From contig DYOW01000008.1 of NCBI GenBank assembly GCA_020720325.1, positions 1 to 42,556 of the forward strand: a DNA stretch of 42,556 nucleotides. Direction: 5' to 3'. Source of the DNA: Desulfobulbus propionicus (GTDB taxonomy: Bacteria; Desulfobacterota; Dissulfuribacteria; Dissulfuribacterales; DYOW01). This document shows positions 28,773 to 39,031 of the stretch, in pieces. Under the pieces are notes generated by a model, which had not been told where the DNA came from, made no database searches, and saw only the letters and a program-made list of their open reading frames with translations. Position numbers and translations under genes: made by a program. Position 1 is the stretch's first letter. Every line of letters begins with the position of its first letter.

Positions 28773-30578
28773 TCATGCTGCATGGACAGAACATTTGTTT
28801 AATATTTCCTCAAGCTGTATTGCATCAATGGATTCTTTCTCAAGAAGTGAACTTGCGATGGAATGTAGGCATTCTATGTTATCCTGAAGCAATTTTTTTG
28901 ATTTTTCATGGGCTTCATTTACAATTCTTTTAACTTCTTCGTCAATCTTTCTTGCTGTTTGCTCACTAAAATCCTTTACCTGCCCGAAATCCCTGCCAAG
29001 AAAGGTGTGCTCTTCTTTTTTTCCATAAGAAACCGGTCCCATTTCATCGCTCATTCCCCATTCACAAACCATTCTTCTTGCCAGACTTGATGCCCTTTCA
29101 ATATCATTTCCTGCGCCTGTGGTGATTTCTTGCAAAACAAGCTCTTCAGCAACCCTGCCTCCCAACAATATTGAAAGATTATTTAAGAGAAAAGGTTTTG
29201 AGTAAGTGTATTTATCATTTTCAGGAAGCTGCTGTGTGATGCCAAGGGCCCTTCCACGCGGTATAATTGAAACTTTGTGTATAGGATCAGCGCCTGGCAA
29301 CAATTTGGCAACAAGGGTGTGTCCTGCCTCATGATATGCGGTGACCTTTTTTTCTTCATCAGACAGCACCAGACTTTTTCTTTCAACCCCCATAAGAACC
29401 TTGTCTTTGGCCGTTTCAAAATCATCTGTTCCCACGCTTTCCTTGTTTGCCTTTGCGGCAATAAGCGCTGCCTCATTCACAAGATTTTGCAAATCCGCGC
29501 CTGAAAATCCTGGAGTTCCCTTAGCTATGTTTTTAAGATTAATTTCTTTATCAAGGGTTATTTTGATGGTATGAACCTTTAATATATCCTCCCTCCCTTT
29601 TACATCCGGAAGAGGAACCACAACCTGCCTGTCAAATCTTCCTGGTCTTAAAAGCGCCGGGTCAAGGACATCAGGACGGTTGGTCGCCGCAATTATAATA
29701 ACTGTATCTGAAGTTTCAAATCCGTCCATTTCCACAAGAAGCTGATTAAGGGTCTGCTCCCTTTCATCATGACCTCCGCCAAGGCCTGCGCCCCTGTATC
29801 TTCCCACAGCATCTATTTCGTCAATAAAAATAATGCATGGAGAACTTTTCTTTGCCTGCATAAAGAGGTCTCTCACCCTTGATGCCCCTACGCCAACAAA
29901 CATTTCAACAAAATCCGAGCCTGAAATGCTGAAAAAAGGGACATCTGCCTCGCCTGCAATGGCTTTGGCAAGAAGTGTTTTTCCTGTTCCCGGAGAGCCT
30001 ACAAGAAGCACACCTTTGGGTATCCTTCCCCCAAGTCTTGTAAATTTCTGCGGGTCTTTCAAAAAAGCGACTATTTCGTTTAATTCTTCCTTTGCCTCAT
30101 CAATTCCCGCAACATCATTAAAAGTGATCTTTATAGTCTGATTAGTGAGGAGTTTTGCCTTGCTTCTCCCAAAAGACATTGCCCTTCCTCCGCCTCCCTG
30201 CATTTGTCTCATAAAAAAAATCCAGACACCTATCAGAATAAGCATGGGAAACCAGGATATAAAAACACTCATGTACCAGGGCATTTCTTCAATAGGTTTA
30301 ATATCAAGCACAACGCCCTTTGATTTCATAAGCTTCATAAGATCTGTATCCTGGGTGGAAATCACTGTTTTAAAGGCGGTCTGGTCAGCATAATGGCCTG
30401 TGACTTTGTCTTTTTCAATTGTTATTTTTGATACCTCTCCTTTCTCAACCTGGGATATAAATTCAGAATAATTAAGCTCCTTAATTGTATCTTGTGGTTT
30501 ATTGAAAATATTAAAAAGAAAGATCATTACAAGTCCAATAACAAGCCATAAACTCAAATTTTTATAAAAAGTATTCAA
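28773..30578 (-). CDS. ftsH: ATP-dependent zinc metalloprotease FtsH
   Basis: [58 protein letters not shown]. Confidence 0.98.
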   Translation of the reverse strand: MNTFYKNLSLWLVIGLVMIFLFNIFNKPQDTIKELNYSEFISQVEKGEVSKITIEKDKVTGHYADQTAFKTVISTQDTDLMKLMKSKGVVLDIKPIEEMPWYMSVFISWFPMLILIGVWIFFMRQMQGGGGRAMSFGRSKAKLLTNQTIKITFNDVAGIDEAKEELNEIVAFLKDPQKFTRLGGRIPKGVLLVGSPGTGKTLLAKAIAGEADVPFFSISGSDFVEMFVGVGASRVRDLFMQAKKSSPCIIFIDEIDAVGRYRGAGLGGGHDEREQTLNQLLVEMDGFETSDTVIIIAATNRPDVLDPALLRPGRFDRQVVVPLPDVKGREDILKVHTIKITLDKEINLKNIAKGTPGFSGADLQNLVNEAALIAAKANKESVGTDDFETAKDKVLMGVERKSLVLSDEEKKVTAYHEAGHTLVAKLLPGADPIHKVSIIPRGRALGITQQLPENDKYTYSKPFLLNNLSILLGGRVAEELVLQEITTGAGNDIERASSLARRMVCEWGMSDEMGPVSYGKKEEHTFLGRDFGQVKDFSEQTARKIDEEVKRIVNEAHEKSKKLLQDNIECLHSIASSLLEKESIDAIQLEEILNKCSVHAA

Positions 30579-30661
30579 AAAATCCTCCTACTATATACAT
30601 AGAAAATTTACTATAATTTTTTACAGCGCAAAATGCAACTGATTTAGTAATTTTTTTGTCA

Positions 30662-32089
30662 TTAAATTATCGAAATTTTGTATGAAGGTTCATCCTTATT
30701 TTGCAGTTTGTATTTTTCAGATATCTCAATGCCGGCTATTGCGAGAATCTCCTGATTGCTTGTTAAAACACATAAGCTGTTTCTATAGACCATGGGAATT
30801 TTCTTATTAATAAAAAAATCCTTTAATTTAATATTACAATTAAATCCAAGCGGCATAAATCTGTCTCCTGGTTGCCTGTGCCGTAAAATCAAAGGGAAAC
30901 AAACTTGCCTTGAAGAAATCCACAGCGCTTTATTTTTATTAAAATTCCTTCTTTCAGAGCTGAATCCTGAATCCTCTTCTATTTCAAAAAATTTACCGTC
31001 AGGAAGCAGATGCCTTCCAGGTTTATCTATAATAATTTCACTCGCATTATTTTCATTAACAGGCTTTGACCTTTCAAAAATTAAATTATTGTAATCTTTT
31101 CTTACTATAACATTTAAAGGCAGACAAATAAAAGAAGATTTTTTTTGGGCAAATAACAGATTATCTATGGATAAGAGATGCCGTGAAGAAATATTTCCTG
31201 AATATAAACCGGCTTTTTTTAGCGCCGCCTTATATAAACCTGTTCTAATATTTCCTGGTTCTTTGAGTAAATCTGATGTTGACACAACTATTTTTTCCTG
31301 TTTTTTTATTTCTAAGAGTATATCTTTTAATATAGATTTGATATATCGTGATATAAATTTGTATTCATGATAAAGATTATCAGCTGTAGTATTAAGCGTC
31401 CTTACGATATTTGGATTAAAATTCTTCTTTAAGTATGGCATTAACTTTAATCTTATCTTATTTCTGAGATATTTGGTTTTAAGATTGGAAGAATCCACAC
31501 GAAAGCTGATATTATTTTCTTTTAAAAATGTTAATATCTCTTCTTTGGCAAAGCATAAAACAGGTCTTATAATATTGTTATTTTTGGGTTTTATTCCGCT
31601 TATACCTGATATGCCCGCGCCTCTTATTATTCTTATGAGGATCTCTTCCGCCTGATCATCAGCGGTATGCGCGGTCGCAATATATTTAGAGTTTGTTTTT
31701 CTTTGTATTTGCCTTAAAAACCTGTATCTTAAATGCCTTGCTGCTTCCTGTAAAGATATCTTGTTATTTTGGGCATATCCTTTGACATCCCCTTTCCCTG
31801 AATAAAACTCCAATTTCAACGCCTTTGAGACATCGTTGGAGTATTTAGCGTCGTTTTCGGATTCTTTTCCCCGAAGCAAATGGTCAAAATGGGCTGACAC
31901 TATCTTTAAACTCCATTTATCTTTGATTAAATTAAGTAAATGAAGAAGAAAAACAGAATCAGGCCCACCGGATAATGCCACTACAATTCTATCACCTTTA
32001 TCAAAAAGGGAATTTTTAATTACAAACTTTGTAAATTTCTGGATATAAGTTTTCACCCGCCGGGTGATTAAATCAACATGCTCAGCCAC
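30662..32089 (-). CDS. tilS: tRNA(Ile)-lysidine synthase
   Basis: VVALSGGPDSVFLLHLL, AHFDHLLRG, ATAHTADDQAEEILIRIIRGAG; TilS C-terminal domain. Confidence 0.95.
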   Translation of the reverse strand: MAEHVDLITRRVKTYIQKFTKFVIKNSLFDKGDRIVVALSGGPDSVFLLHLLNLIKDKWSLKIVSAHFDHLLRGKESENDAKYSNDVSKALKLEFYSGKGDVKGYAQNNKISLQEAARHLRYRFLRQIQRKTNSKYIATAHTADDQAEEILIRIIRGAGISGISGIKPKNNNIIRPVLCFAKEEILTFLKENNISFRVDSSNLKTKYLRNKIRLKLMPYLKKNFNPNIVRTLNTTADNLYHEYKFISRYIKSILKDILLEIKKQEKIVVSTSDLLKEPGNIRTGLYKAALKKAGLYSGNISSRHLLSIDNLLFAQKKSSFICLPLNVIVRKDYNNLIFERSKPVNENNASEIIIDKPGRHLLPDGKFFEIEEDSGFSSERRNFNKNKALWISSRQVCFPLILRHRQPGDRFMPLGFNCNIKLKDFFINKKIPMVYRNSLCVLTSNQEILAIAGIEISEKYKLQNKDEPSYKISII

Positions 32090-32561
32090 CGCGTCTTATT
32101 CCATAAAGGTGGCTTTGATTCATATATTCAACCATGGTTGGCTTTCTTACATCAAGCACCTTTCCTGATATGATCATTTTTTTTCCCGCAAGGGGGTGGT
32201 TAAAATCTGCCAGGACATAATCATCATGAATTTCAAGCGCTTTAAAAGATATTAATTTGCCTGTGGATGTTTCCTCTTCATGAAACTGATTTATTTGAAG
32301 TTTTTCAGGAAATTTTAAATTTGACAATGGTATCTCGTTAACAAGCTGAACATCATATTCCCCAAAAGACTCAATTGGAGGCACATTTATATTAAAAACT
32401 GTATTTTTTTCCTTGCCAAACAATTCTTTTTCAAGATTTCTGGGAATTGGCTCATTGCCATATATGATTTTTAAATACTGTTCCTCTGATTGAGTTTCTT
32501 CTTCATCTTCAGCATAAATTTTATATTTTAACTCTACAACTGATCCGTAAGTTATCTGCAT
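32082..32561 (-). CDS. FKBP-type peptidyl-prolyl isomerase, SlyD-like, without His-rich tail
   Basis: GSVVELKYKIYAEDEEE…YGNEPIPRNLEKELFGKEKN…DDYVLADFNHPLAGKKMIISGKVLDVR. Confidence 0.85.
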   Translation of the reverse strand: MQITYGSVVELKYKIYAEDEEETQSEEQYLKIIYGNEPIPRNLEKELFGKEKNTVFNINVPPIESFGEYDVQLVNEIPLSNLKFPEKLQINQFHEEETSTGKLISFKALEIHDDYVLADFNHPLAGKKMIISGKVLDVRKPTMVEYMNQSHLYGIRRGG

Positions 32562-32875
32562 TTTATCTCCTCTGACCGGTTAAATTAATAAAAGGTATGA
32601 TTATAATATAACTATTTCATTTTTAAAAGACAATAATTTTTAAAAAACAAGCAAAATTTTTCTAAATTAATACAATAGACCGAAATAATTATATTTATCA
32701 CGACATTATGCAAAATTATTAAATATTTTACATAATTTTGATTTTTTGATAAAACTTTTTTGAGAAAATATTTAATTTATATTAAAAATACTAAAATAAA
32801 TCATGGCAAGATCTTAATCAATGAGGAAAAACCTTTTTATAAAAACTTTCATTAAAAAATTAATCAGATATTACC

Positions 32876-33376
32876 TTATTTATAAACCTCCCTGTTAACC
32901 CAGTAATGCAATAAAAAAAAGCATGCCCCCACTGTTATTGCGCTATCCGCCACATTAAAGGCCGGAAAATGATAGCTTCCAAGATAAAAATCAAGAAAAT
33001 CTATAACTTTACCCATTTTAATCCTGTCAATAAAATTTCCAAGGGCGCCGCCTGTGACAAGCCCTGTCGCAACAGTAAGATAGACATCTTTATTAGGGGC
33101 TTTATAAAGATTGAAAAAAAGCAGGATGAGGACTAAAACAGTAATCACCTTAAAAAAAATAGAGCCGATCTCCCCTGTATTTGCAAACATGCTAAAGGCA
33201 GCGCCGGTATTGGTCACATAAACTATATTAAAAAAACCCTTTATCACCGGTATAAAATGATGGATTTCCAAATTTACCGAGATAAGCCATTTGGTCCACT
33301 GATCAAGAAATATTACAAAAACAGCAGTGATAAAAATATCAGTTAAAATAAAGACAAAATTTTTATATGTCCGCAT
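32876..33376 (-). CDS. lspA: lipoprotein signal peptidase (signal peptidase II)
   Basis: FLDQWTKWLI, YVTNTGAAFS, GGALGNFIDRIKMGKVIDFLDF, FNVADSAI. Confidence 0.96.
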   Translation of the reverse strand: MRTYKNFVFILTDIFITAVFVIFLDQWTKWLISVNLEIHHFIPVIKGFFNIVYVTNTGAAFSMFANTGEIGSIFFKVITVLVLILLFFNLYKAPNKDVYLTVATGLVTGGALGNFIDRIKMGKVIDFLDFYLGSYHFPAFNVADSAITVGACFFLLHYWVNREVYK

Positions 33377-33381
33377 GCTTT

Positions 33382-34860
33382 TTAGCCGTTAAAACCCCTT
33401 TCATCTTTTTCCCGTTTTCTACCTCTTTCTTCGTGGTCTTCTCCGTCTTTCTTTTCTCCTTTTTCGTTTTCTTTCTCCCTCTTTAATTCTTTATATAATT
33501 CACTATCCTTGTCAAGAAGCTCCATTGCCTTTTTTCTGTGATATGTAAGATTATCTATGTCGCCTATTTCACTGTAATGCCTGTAAAAATAATAATGTGC
33601 CTCGCCGTTTCTTGATATTTTGGCATAACCACGTCCAAGCTTAAAATATATATCCGTTGGGTCTGCCCAGTCATCAGCAATTCTCTTAAAAAGTGACACG
33701 GCCTTGTAAACATCACCTGTTTCCAATAAAGATGATGCCATTAAATAATCAACTGTTTGCTGCATTGCAGGATTAACTTTTATTGTTGAAAGCGCTGTAA
33801 TGGTCTTTTTATAATCACCTGAGAAAAAATAAACCTTTGCTATATCAAGATAAAAAGGCGCGCTGTCTTTGACCTTTTTGCTTATTATTTTTAATAATTC
33901 TATTGATTCGTTATATTGTCTGTTTTGCATATATGAAAGCGCAAGGGCATACTGCAAATAAATATCCTCAGGTTTTTTATTTGTTTCCTGCTGATAAAAT
34001 TTTATAAGGTCTAAAGGGTCTTTCCCCATTGTTTGCGCCATAACTTTTATGCGTTTTATTTCATTATTGTCATGGGGAATTAATGTGGCGCATGGTTTAT
34101 AGGCGATTAACTGTTCAAGGTAGGTAATGCGCTCACTTGAAGACGGGTGTGTTGAAAGATAGCTTGGAATAGAATCAGAGCCTATCCAGCGGTTCTGTAA
34201 TATCTTTTTCATTATATTAACAAGCCCCTGTGGGTTATATCCAGCCTTACAAACCCATTCATATGCCCTTCTGTCAGCTTCCTCTTCATCTGCCCTGCTA
34301 TATTTAAGCGTTGCGGACATGGCAAGAGCAGTCGAACCAGCAATTGCTGCCTGAGAAGATTGTCCTCCTCCGCCTAAAAACAAACCTGTCACAGCCATTA
34401 CAATTGTTGCAATGTTTAATTTCTGCATTGCCTCAAGCCTTTTTGCAATATGTCTTGCCTGTATGTGTCCAACCTCATGGGCTATGACACAGGCAAGGTC
34501 ATCCTCGGAATCAATATGTTCCAGAATTCCTGTATGTATAAAAATATTTCCTCCTGGCATGGCAAATGCATTTAAGGCGCTATCCTCAATCACAAAAAAA
34601 TTATAGTCAAAATAGGTGGTGTCAACCTGCTTCATAATCTTTTCAGAAACCATTTTTACATAGCTTACAATCTCAGCCTCATTTACAATCTTAACCTGAT
34701 GTTTGACATCTTTAAGGAGTTTTTGTCCAAATTTTCTCTCTTCCTCAACGCTCATCATGGCACAGGCGTTTTTAACGAAATAAGAAAACAATAAAATAAT
34801 TAATATATGTGTAAATACATAAAAAATATATTTATTATTGTTTTTTACTGGTCGTCCCAT
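33382..34860 (-). CDS. M48-family metalloprotease with TPR-like repeats (BepA-like), charged C-terminal tail
   Basis: AFAMPGGNIFIHTGIL, VIAHEVGHIQARH, EEEADRRAYEWVCKAGYNPQGL; TPR-like repeats after the protease domain. Confidence 0.93.
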   Translation of the reverse strand: MGRPVKNNNKYIFYVFTHILIILLFSYFVKNACAMMSVEEERKFGQKLLKDVKHQVKIVNEAEIVSYVKMVSEKIMKQVDTTYFDYNFFVIEDSALNAFAMPGGNIFIHTGILEHIDSEDDLACVIAHEVGHIQARHIAKRLEAMQKLNIATIVMAVTGLFLGGGGQSSQAAIAGSTALAMSATLKYSRADEEEADRRAYEWVCKAGYNPQGLVNIMKKILQNRWIGSDSIPSYLSTHPSSSERITYLEQLIAYKPCATLIPHDNNEIKRIKVMAQTMGKDPLDLIKFYQQETNKKPEDIYLQYALALSYMQNRQYNESIELLKIISKKVKDSAPFYLDIAKVYFFSGDYKKTITALSTIKVNPAMQQTVDYLMASSLLETGDVYKAVSLFKRIADDWADPTDIYFKLGRGYAKISRNGEAHYYFYRHYSEIGDIDNLTYHRKKAMELLDKDSELYKELKREKENEKGEKKDGEDHEERGRKREKDERGFNG

Positions 34861-35654
34861 TTTTTTTCCTTTTCTCTTCTCGCTTCCTTCCAGATAGGCT
34901 CTTTATCCCTGCCTTTTTTTGATTTCTGTTTATTATCAGTGGTTTTATCGCCAAAAAGATGGGGAAGCATATCTTTAAGGCTCATATAATATGAACCTGT
35001 ATATGCTGGTGGTTTGGTTGTTTCCGTTTGTTTGAGATATTCTTTTTTATTTGTCTTATCAGGTTTGGCTTTATCCTGAACAATAATTTTTTCTTCTTTT
35101 TTAGGCGGCAGACTTAAAAATCTCTTGGGTATATAATATGAGAGATAAAGATTTCCGTATCTAAGAAATTCTATTCCTCTGTTAGCTGCCTCATCAGCAA
35201 AAACCTCTACAAGCGATGGGTCATTGTCCTTTTTTTTGCCAAGTTTTAATGCAATTTCCTTATCAGGTGTGAGCACAAAGGGCATTTCATCACCGCTGCT
35301 TGTTTCAAGACCGAATTTTTCAACATGGTCATACGCCCTTTGCCTTATACATAGATACAAAATTTCTGGTGGAATTATGCCGCTTTCCGTCTCAATAAAA
35401 TTTGTCCTGTGATCAGGCTTTAATCTTATTTTATTATTATTTATCTCGTATTTATCGCTTAAAAACAAGTTAACTGAATATTCTAAGTTATTGGGAGTGA
35501 CAGGCCCTATTCCTGCTTCATCCTTAACTGCAAAATAAAGGTCTTTTATCCTTAGCCAGCCGTTTTCATCCAAAACCACGCCAAAGGTATCTGGTATCTT
35601 GTCAAGAACCGCGGCAAGTATCTTGTCTAATTTGGTAATTCTGTGATCTTTCAA
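34845..35654 (-). CDS. putative KptA/Tpt1-like protein, apparently catalytically degenerate, with basic C-terminal tail
   Basis: ITKLDKILAAVLDKIPDTFGVVLDENGWLRIKDL…KYEINNNKIRLKPDHR…PPEILYLC…FLRYGNLYLSYYIPKRFL aligns by eye to the KptA order LSK.LR.H.P...GL.LDE.GW / IRA..GHS / P..LYHGT / NGVWLT..VP. Confidence 0.5.
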   Translation of the reverse strand: MKDHRITKLDKILAAVLDKIPDTFGVVLDENGWLRIKDLYFAVKDEAGIGPVTPNNLEYSVNLFLSDKYEINNNKIRLKPDHRTNFIETESGIIPPEILYLCIRQRAYDHVEKFGLETSSGDEMPFVLTPDKEIALKLGKKKDNDPSLVEVFADEAANRGIEFLRYGNLYLSYYIPKRFLSLPPKKEEKIIVQDKAKPDKTNKKEYLKQTETTKPPAYTGSYYMSLKDMLPHLFGDKTTDNKQKSKKGRDKEPIWKEARREKEKKWDDQ

Positions 35655-36077
35655 TAAATTTTTTTATTGTGTTTTAATATTAATTTTATAATAATTTATA
35701 TTTTAATTTTAACCACTTTATAAAAAATTTCATCAGAATTAAGTGGAATAAAAAATTTTGTTTTATATTTTTGCTGTATTTATAACTTTTAGAGATAAAG
35801 TCACTTTATGCTCTTGAAGCAAACTATTCTGCAATTTACAGGAACTAACCAGATTTATATACAGGCTATCAATAATCCTTAACTATCAGATTTTAAAGAA
35901 AAAAATGCTCTATAACTCCATCAAGCTATGGCTCACACTCACAAATCCTAAACTTTTTCAGAGATATCAAGATATTTTTATGTCTATCTTTAGGTTAACA
36001 CTCTCAAAATACATTCAAATACAGTTAAAATTTAAATAAATTTTATCCCCAAAGGCTAAATAAAGCAAAATATTTTT

Positions 36078-37118
36078 CTACTCTCCTTCCCTTCCCAAAA
36101 TTGCATCAACAAACATCTCCGGCTCAAAAGGCTGAAAGTCATCAACTCCCTCTCCAAGACCAATAAATCTCACAGGAAGATGTGTCTGATGGATAATGCT
36201 TATGACAATCCCGCCCTTTGCTGTGGAATCAAGTTTTGTAAGAAGTATTCCTGTGACTCCAACGGCATCCCTGAAAGAAAAAACCTGCTGAAGCCCGTTT
36301 TGCCCGGTTGTGGCGTCAATCACAATAAAGATATCGTGTGGGGCATCTTCTATCTTTTTGCCAATTGTCCTTTTTATCTTTTTTAATTCCTCCATAAGAT
36401 TTATTTTGGTGTGTAGCCTGCCCGCAGTATCAATTATAAGAATATCAATATCCTTTTTTGAGGCGGATTCCACTGCGTCAAAGACAACAGCGGACGGGTC
36501 AGCGCCGGAGGAATGTTTTATCAGGGGAATTTCAAGCCTTTTTGCCCATGTCTCAAGCTGTTCAATGGCAGCTGCCCTGAATGTGTCCCCTGCCACAAAC
36601 ATGACCCTTTTTCCCTGATTTTTAAAATAACTCCCAAGTTTTGCAATGCTTGTGGTTTTCCCCACTCCATTTACACCCACAAAAAGGATTATATAGGGTT
36701 TTTTATCTGTATCTTCCCACTTTGGAGGATTTTGTGATTGTTCAAGCAAACCAAGAAGTTCTTCCTTTATTGCAGACATTAATGCGCCAACATCTGATAA
36801 CTCCCTTCTTTTTACCTTTTCCTTTATTTTTGAAAAAATTTCGTCAACAGTTGCAACGCCTATATCAGACATAACAAGGAGTTCTTCCAGTTCTTCAAGC
36901 ACATCGCTGTCTATCTCCCTTTCCCCCAAAAATATTGAGTCCATCTGGCGGAAAAAATTTTCCCTTGTTCTTTTTAATCTCTCACGAAATGTCTTAAAAA
37001 CCACCTTTTTTTCTGATTTTTGAGCATCAGATGATTCTGTAATTTTTTTTTGCTCATCTTTAGATAATATTAAGTCTTGATTTTTGGAAGAAATTTTATT
37101 AAAAATATCTTTAAGCAT
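36078..37118 (-). CDS. ftsY: signal recognition particle receptor FtsY
   Basis: ILFVGVNGVGKTTSIAKLGSYF, VMFVAGDTFRAAAIEQLETWA, IDTAGRLHTKINLMEEL, TKLDSTAKGG, IGLGEGVDDFQPF. Confidence 0.97.
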   Translation of the reverse strand: MLKDIFNKISSKNQDLILSKDEQKKITESSDAQKSEKKVVFKTFRERLKRTRENFFRQMDSIFLGEREIDSDVLEELEELLVMSDIGVATVDEIFSKIKEKVKRRELSDVGALMSAIKEELLGLLEQSQNPPKWEDTDKKPYIILFVGVNGVGKTTSIAKLGSYFKNQGKRVMFVAGDTFRAAAIEQLETWAKRLEIPLIKHSSGADPSAVVFDAVESASKKDIDILIIDTAGRLHTKINLMEELKKIKRTIGKKIEDAPHDIFIVIDATTGQNGLQQVFSFRDAVGVTGILLTKLDSTAKGGIVISIIHQTHLPVRFIGLGEGVDDFQPFEPEMFVDAILGREGE

Positions 37119-37229
37119 AATAATCCCTTGACAGTCTAAAATTAAAATATAAAAATAACCCTTTGCATTTATAAAAAAATATTATAAATTTAAAAAATTT
37201 ATTATCAACATCTCTTGTAGGAGGGGACA

Positions 37230-37502
37230 TTGAACAAATCCGATTTAATTAAGGTTTTTGAAAAAGACGCAAATATATCAAATGAGCAGGCAACATCCAT
37301 TATAACTATCTTTTTTGGTTCCATATTTGATGGTCTTGTATCAGGCGATGGCGCGGAAATCAGGGGTTTTGGAAGCTTTGCTTCAAAAAAATATGAGGGA
37401 TACACAGGCAGAAATCCAAAAACAGGGGAAAAAATAGAAATTTTACCCAAAAAACTTCCTTTCTTTAAGGTTGGAAAGGATCTAAAAGACAGAACAAAAT
37501 AA
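37230..37502 (+). CDS. HU/IHF-family DNA-binding protein (TTG start)
   Basis: MNKSDLIKVFEKDANISNEQA…EIRGFGSFASKKYEGYTGRNPKTGEKIEI; TTG preceded by GGAGGGG. Confidence 0.92.
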   Translation: MNKSDLIKVFEKDANISNEQATSIITIFFGSIFDGLVSGDGAEIRGFGSFASKKYEGYTGRNPKTGEKIEILPKKLPFFKVGKDLKDRTK

Positions 37503-37524
37503 AAAAACTTATTCAATATTTGAG

Positions 37525-37896
37525 ATGTCTGATTTAGAAGACCCACGGGTATTTTTTGCAGCGGAAAGAACAGGCCTTGCTTGGCTAAGAACAAGCATTA
37601 CTCTAATGGGATTTGGCTTTGTTATTGAAAAATTTGGTTTTTTTATCAGATATATCAAGCCAAATGAACCTATAATTAACCAAAAATTATCTCTTTTAAT
37701 AGGGATATTGTTTATTGTCGCTGGTTCTGTTCTTTCTTTGCTATCCGCTTATGAGCATAAAAAATTCCTGATATCCCTGAATAAAAAAGAAATACCCTTA
37801 TTCTATCTGAAAAATCTTGTAATTATATCCAACCTGATTGTGTCGCTGCTTGGTCTCTTTCTGATAATTTATATCCTTTTTACCAATCAAATTTAA
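37525..37896 (+). CDS. DUF202-family membrane protein
   Basis: VFFAAERTGLAWLRTSITLMGFGFVIEKFG plus three TM segments. Confidence 0.9.
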   Translation: MSDLEDPRVFFAAERTGLAWLRTSITLMGFGFVIEKFGFFIRYIKPNEPIINQKLSLLIGILFIVAGSVLSLLSAYEHKKFLISLNKKEIPLFYLKNLVIISNLIVSLLGLFLIIYILFTNQI

Positions 37897-38032
37897 GCTC
37901 TCAACAGGGTATAATCTTTTAAATAAAAAAAAAATTCATAAAAAATTCAGTTTACTTTTGCATATCAAAATATTAATATATTATTATATTTCTTTCAATT
38001 TAAGAGATTGTAAATAATTTTTATATACTAAG

Positions 38033-39031
38033 ATGGAAAATAATTCATTAAACAATAACATATTATCGGAACTGAAAGCCAAGGTTTTGAAACTGTTTCA
38101 GGATGGAATCATATCCGGATTTCTTGGCTTTGCCTCAGCCTCTTTGCCAATGTCCATAAGACCTTTTCTTGCTAAAAATGAAAAAGACATTGATAAGCTT
38201 GTATGGAATAGTTTTTGCACAATAAATCTTGCAAATTATCTTCCCGAAATAATAAAGCAAAATAAAGACAAAAAAATTGGCGCCATTGCCACAGGATGCT
38301 GGTCAAGAAATATTGTTGTCCAGATACAGGAAGGACAGTTAAAAAGGGATGATGTTTACATACTTGGCGTATCAAGCAGGGGCATGATAAATTCAAAAAA
38401 TATATCTGACAGATTCCCCGGAAAAGAAATCCTTCATGTCAAAGAAGAAGACCATATCGTAACCATAGAAGGCAGGGGGTTTTCAGAACAGATAAAAAGA
38501 TGGGATGTCACAAGGGATAATTGCAAAACCTGCGCTCATCCTGACCCTGTCATCTATGACGACCTTATTGGAAACCTTGCGGGCAAGAGAAGTATAAATA
38601 ATAAATATTCGCAGATAGATGTAATTGAGGAAATGGAGCCGGATAAGAAATGGGAATGGTTTCTAAAAGAAATTGACAAATGCATCAGGTGTTATGCCTG
38701 CAGAAACGCCTGCCCCCTTTGTTATTGCAACACCTGTTTTGTTGATGATTCCAAACCCCAGTGGCTGGGAAAATCAATAAAGCATACAGAAACCGCAATT
38801 TTTCATATTTTAAGGGCTTATCACTGCGCTGGAAGGTGCACGGACTGCGGAGCCTGTGAAAGTGTGTGCCCTATGGGTATAAAAATGAGATTATTTACCA
38901 AAAAACTTGAAAAAGATGTGTTTAATCTCTTTGGAGTTGAGGCAGGACTTGATATAAATGAACCACTTCCTTTAACCACCTATAAAATTGACGACCCAGA
39001 GGACTTTATCCTTAAACTTGAAAAGGAATGA
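38033..39031 (+). CDS. 4Fe-4S protein with FrhB/FdhB-like N-terminal region
   Basis: CIRCYACRNACPLCYCNTC and CTDCGACESVCPMGI cluster motifs; IGAIATGCWSRNIV region. Confidence 0.8.
   Translation: MENNSLNNNILSELKAKVLKLFQDGIISGFLGFASASLPMSIRPFLAKNEKDIDKLVWNSFCTINLANYLPEIIKQNKDKKIGAIATGCWSRNIVVQIQEGQLKRDDVYILGVSSRGMINSKNISDRFPGKEILHVKEEDHIVTIEGRGFSEQIKRWDVTRDNCKTCAHPDPVIYDDLIGNLAGKRSINNKYSQIDVIEEMEPDKKWEWFLKEIDKCIRCYACRNACPLCYCNTCFVDDSKPQWLGKSIKHTETAIFHILRAYHCAGRCTDCGACESVCPMGIKMRLFTKKLEKDVFNLFGVEAGLDINEPLPLTTYKIDDPEDFILKLEKE

Noticed and set aside
32562-32875. AT-rich intergenic region upstream of the SlyD-like gene, considered for a riboswitch or sRNA
   Set aside because: Only A/T-rich sequence without a convincing stable stem or known motif.
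35655-36077. ~420-bp intergenic gap between ftsY and the KptA-like gene, with a 44-codon plus-strand ORF at 35905-36039 (MLYNSIKLWLTLTNPKLFQRYQDIFMSIFRLTLSKYIQIQLKFK)
   Set aside because: No convincing ribosome-binding site, strand opposite to neighbours, AT-driven composition; could be a decayed gene or ncRNA but nothing specific supports it.
37205-37594. 129-aa minus-strand ORF covering the HU-family gene
   Set aside because: It is the antisense shadow of the clear HU-family CDS at 37230-37502.
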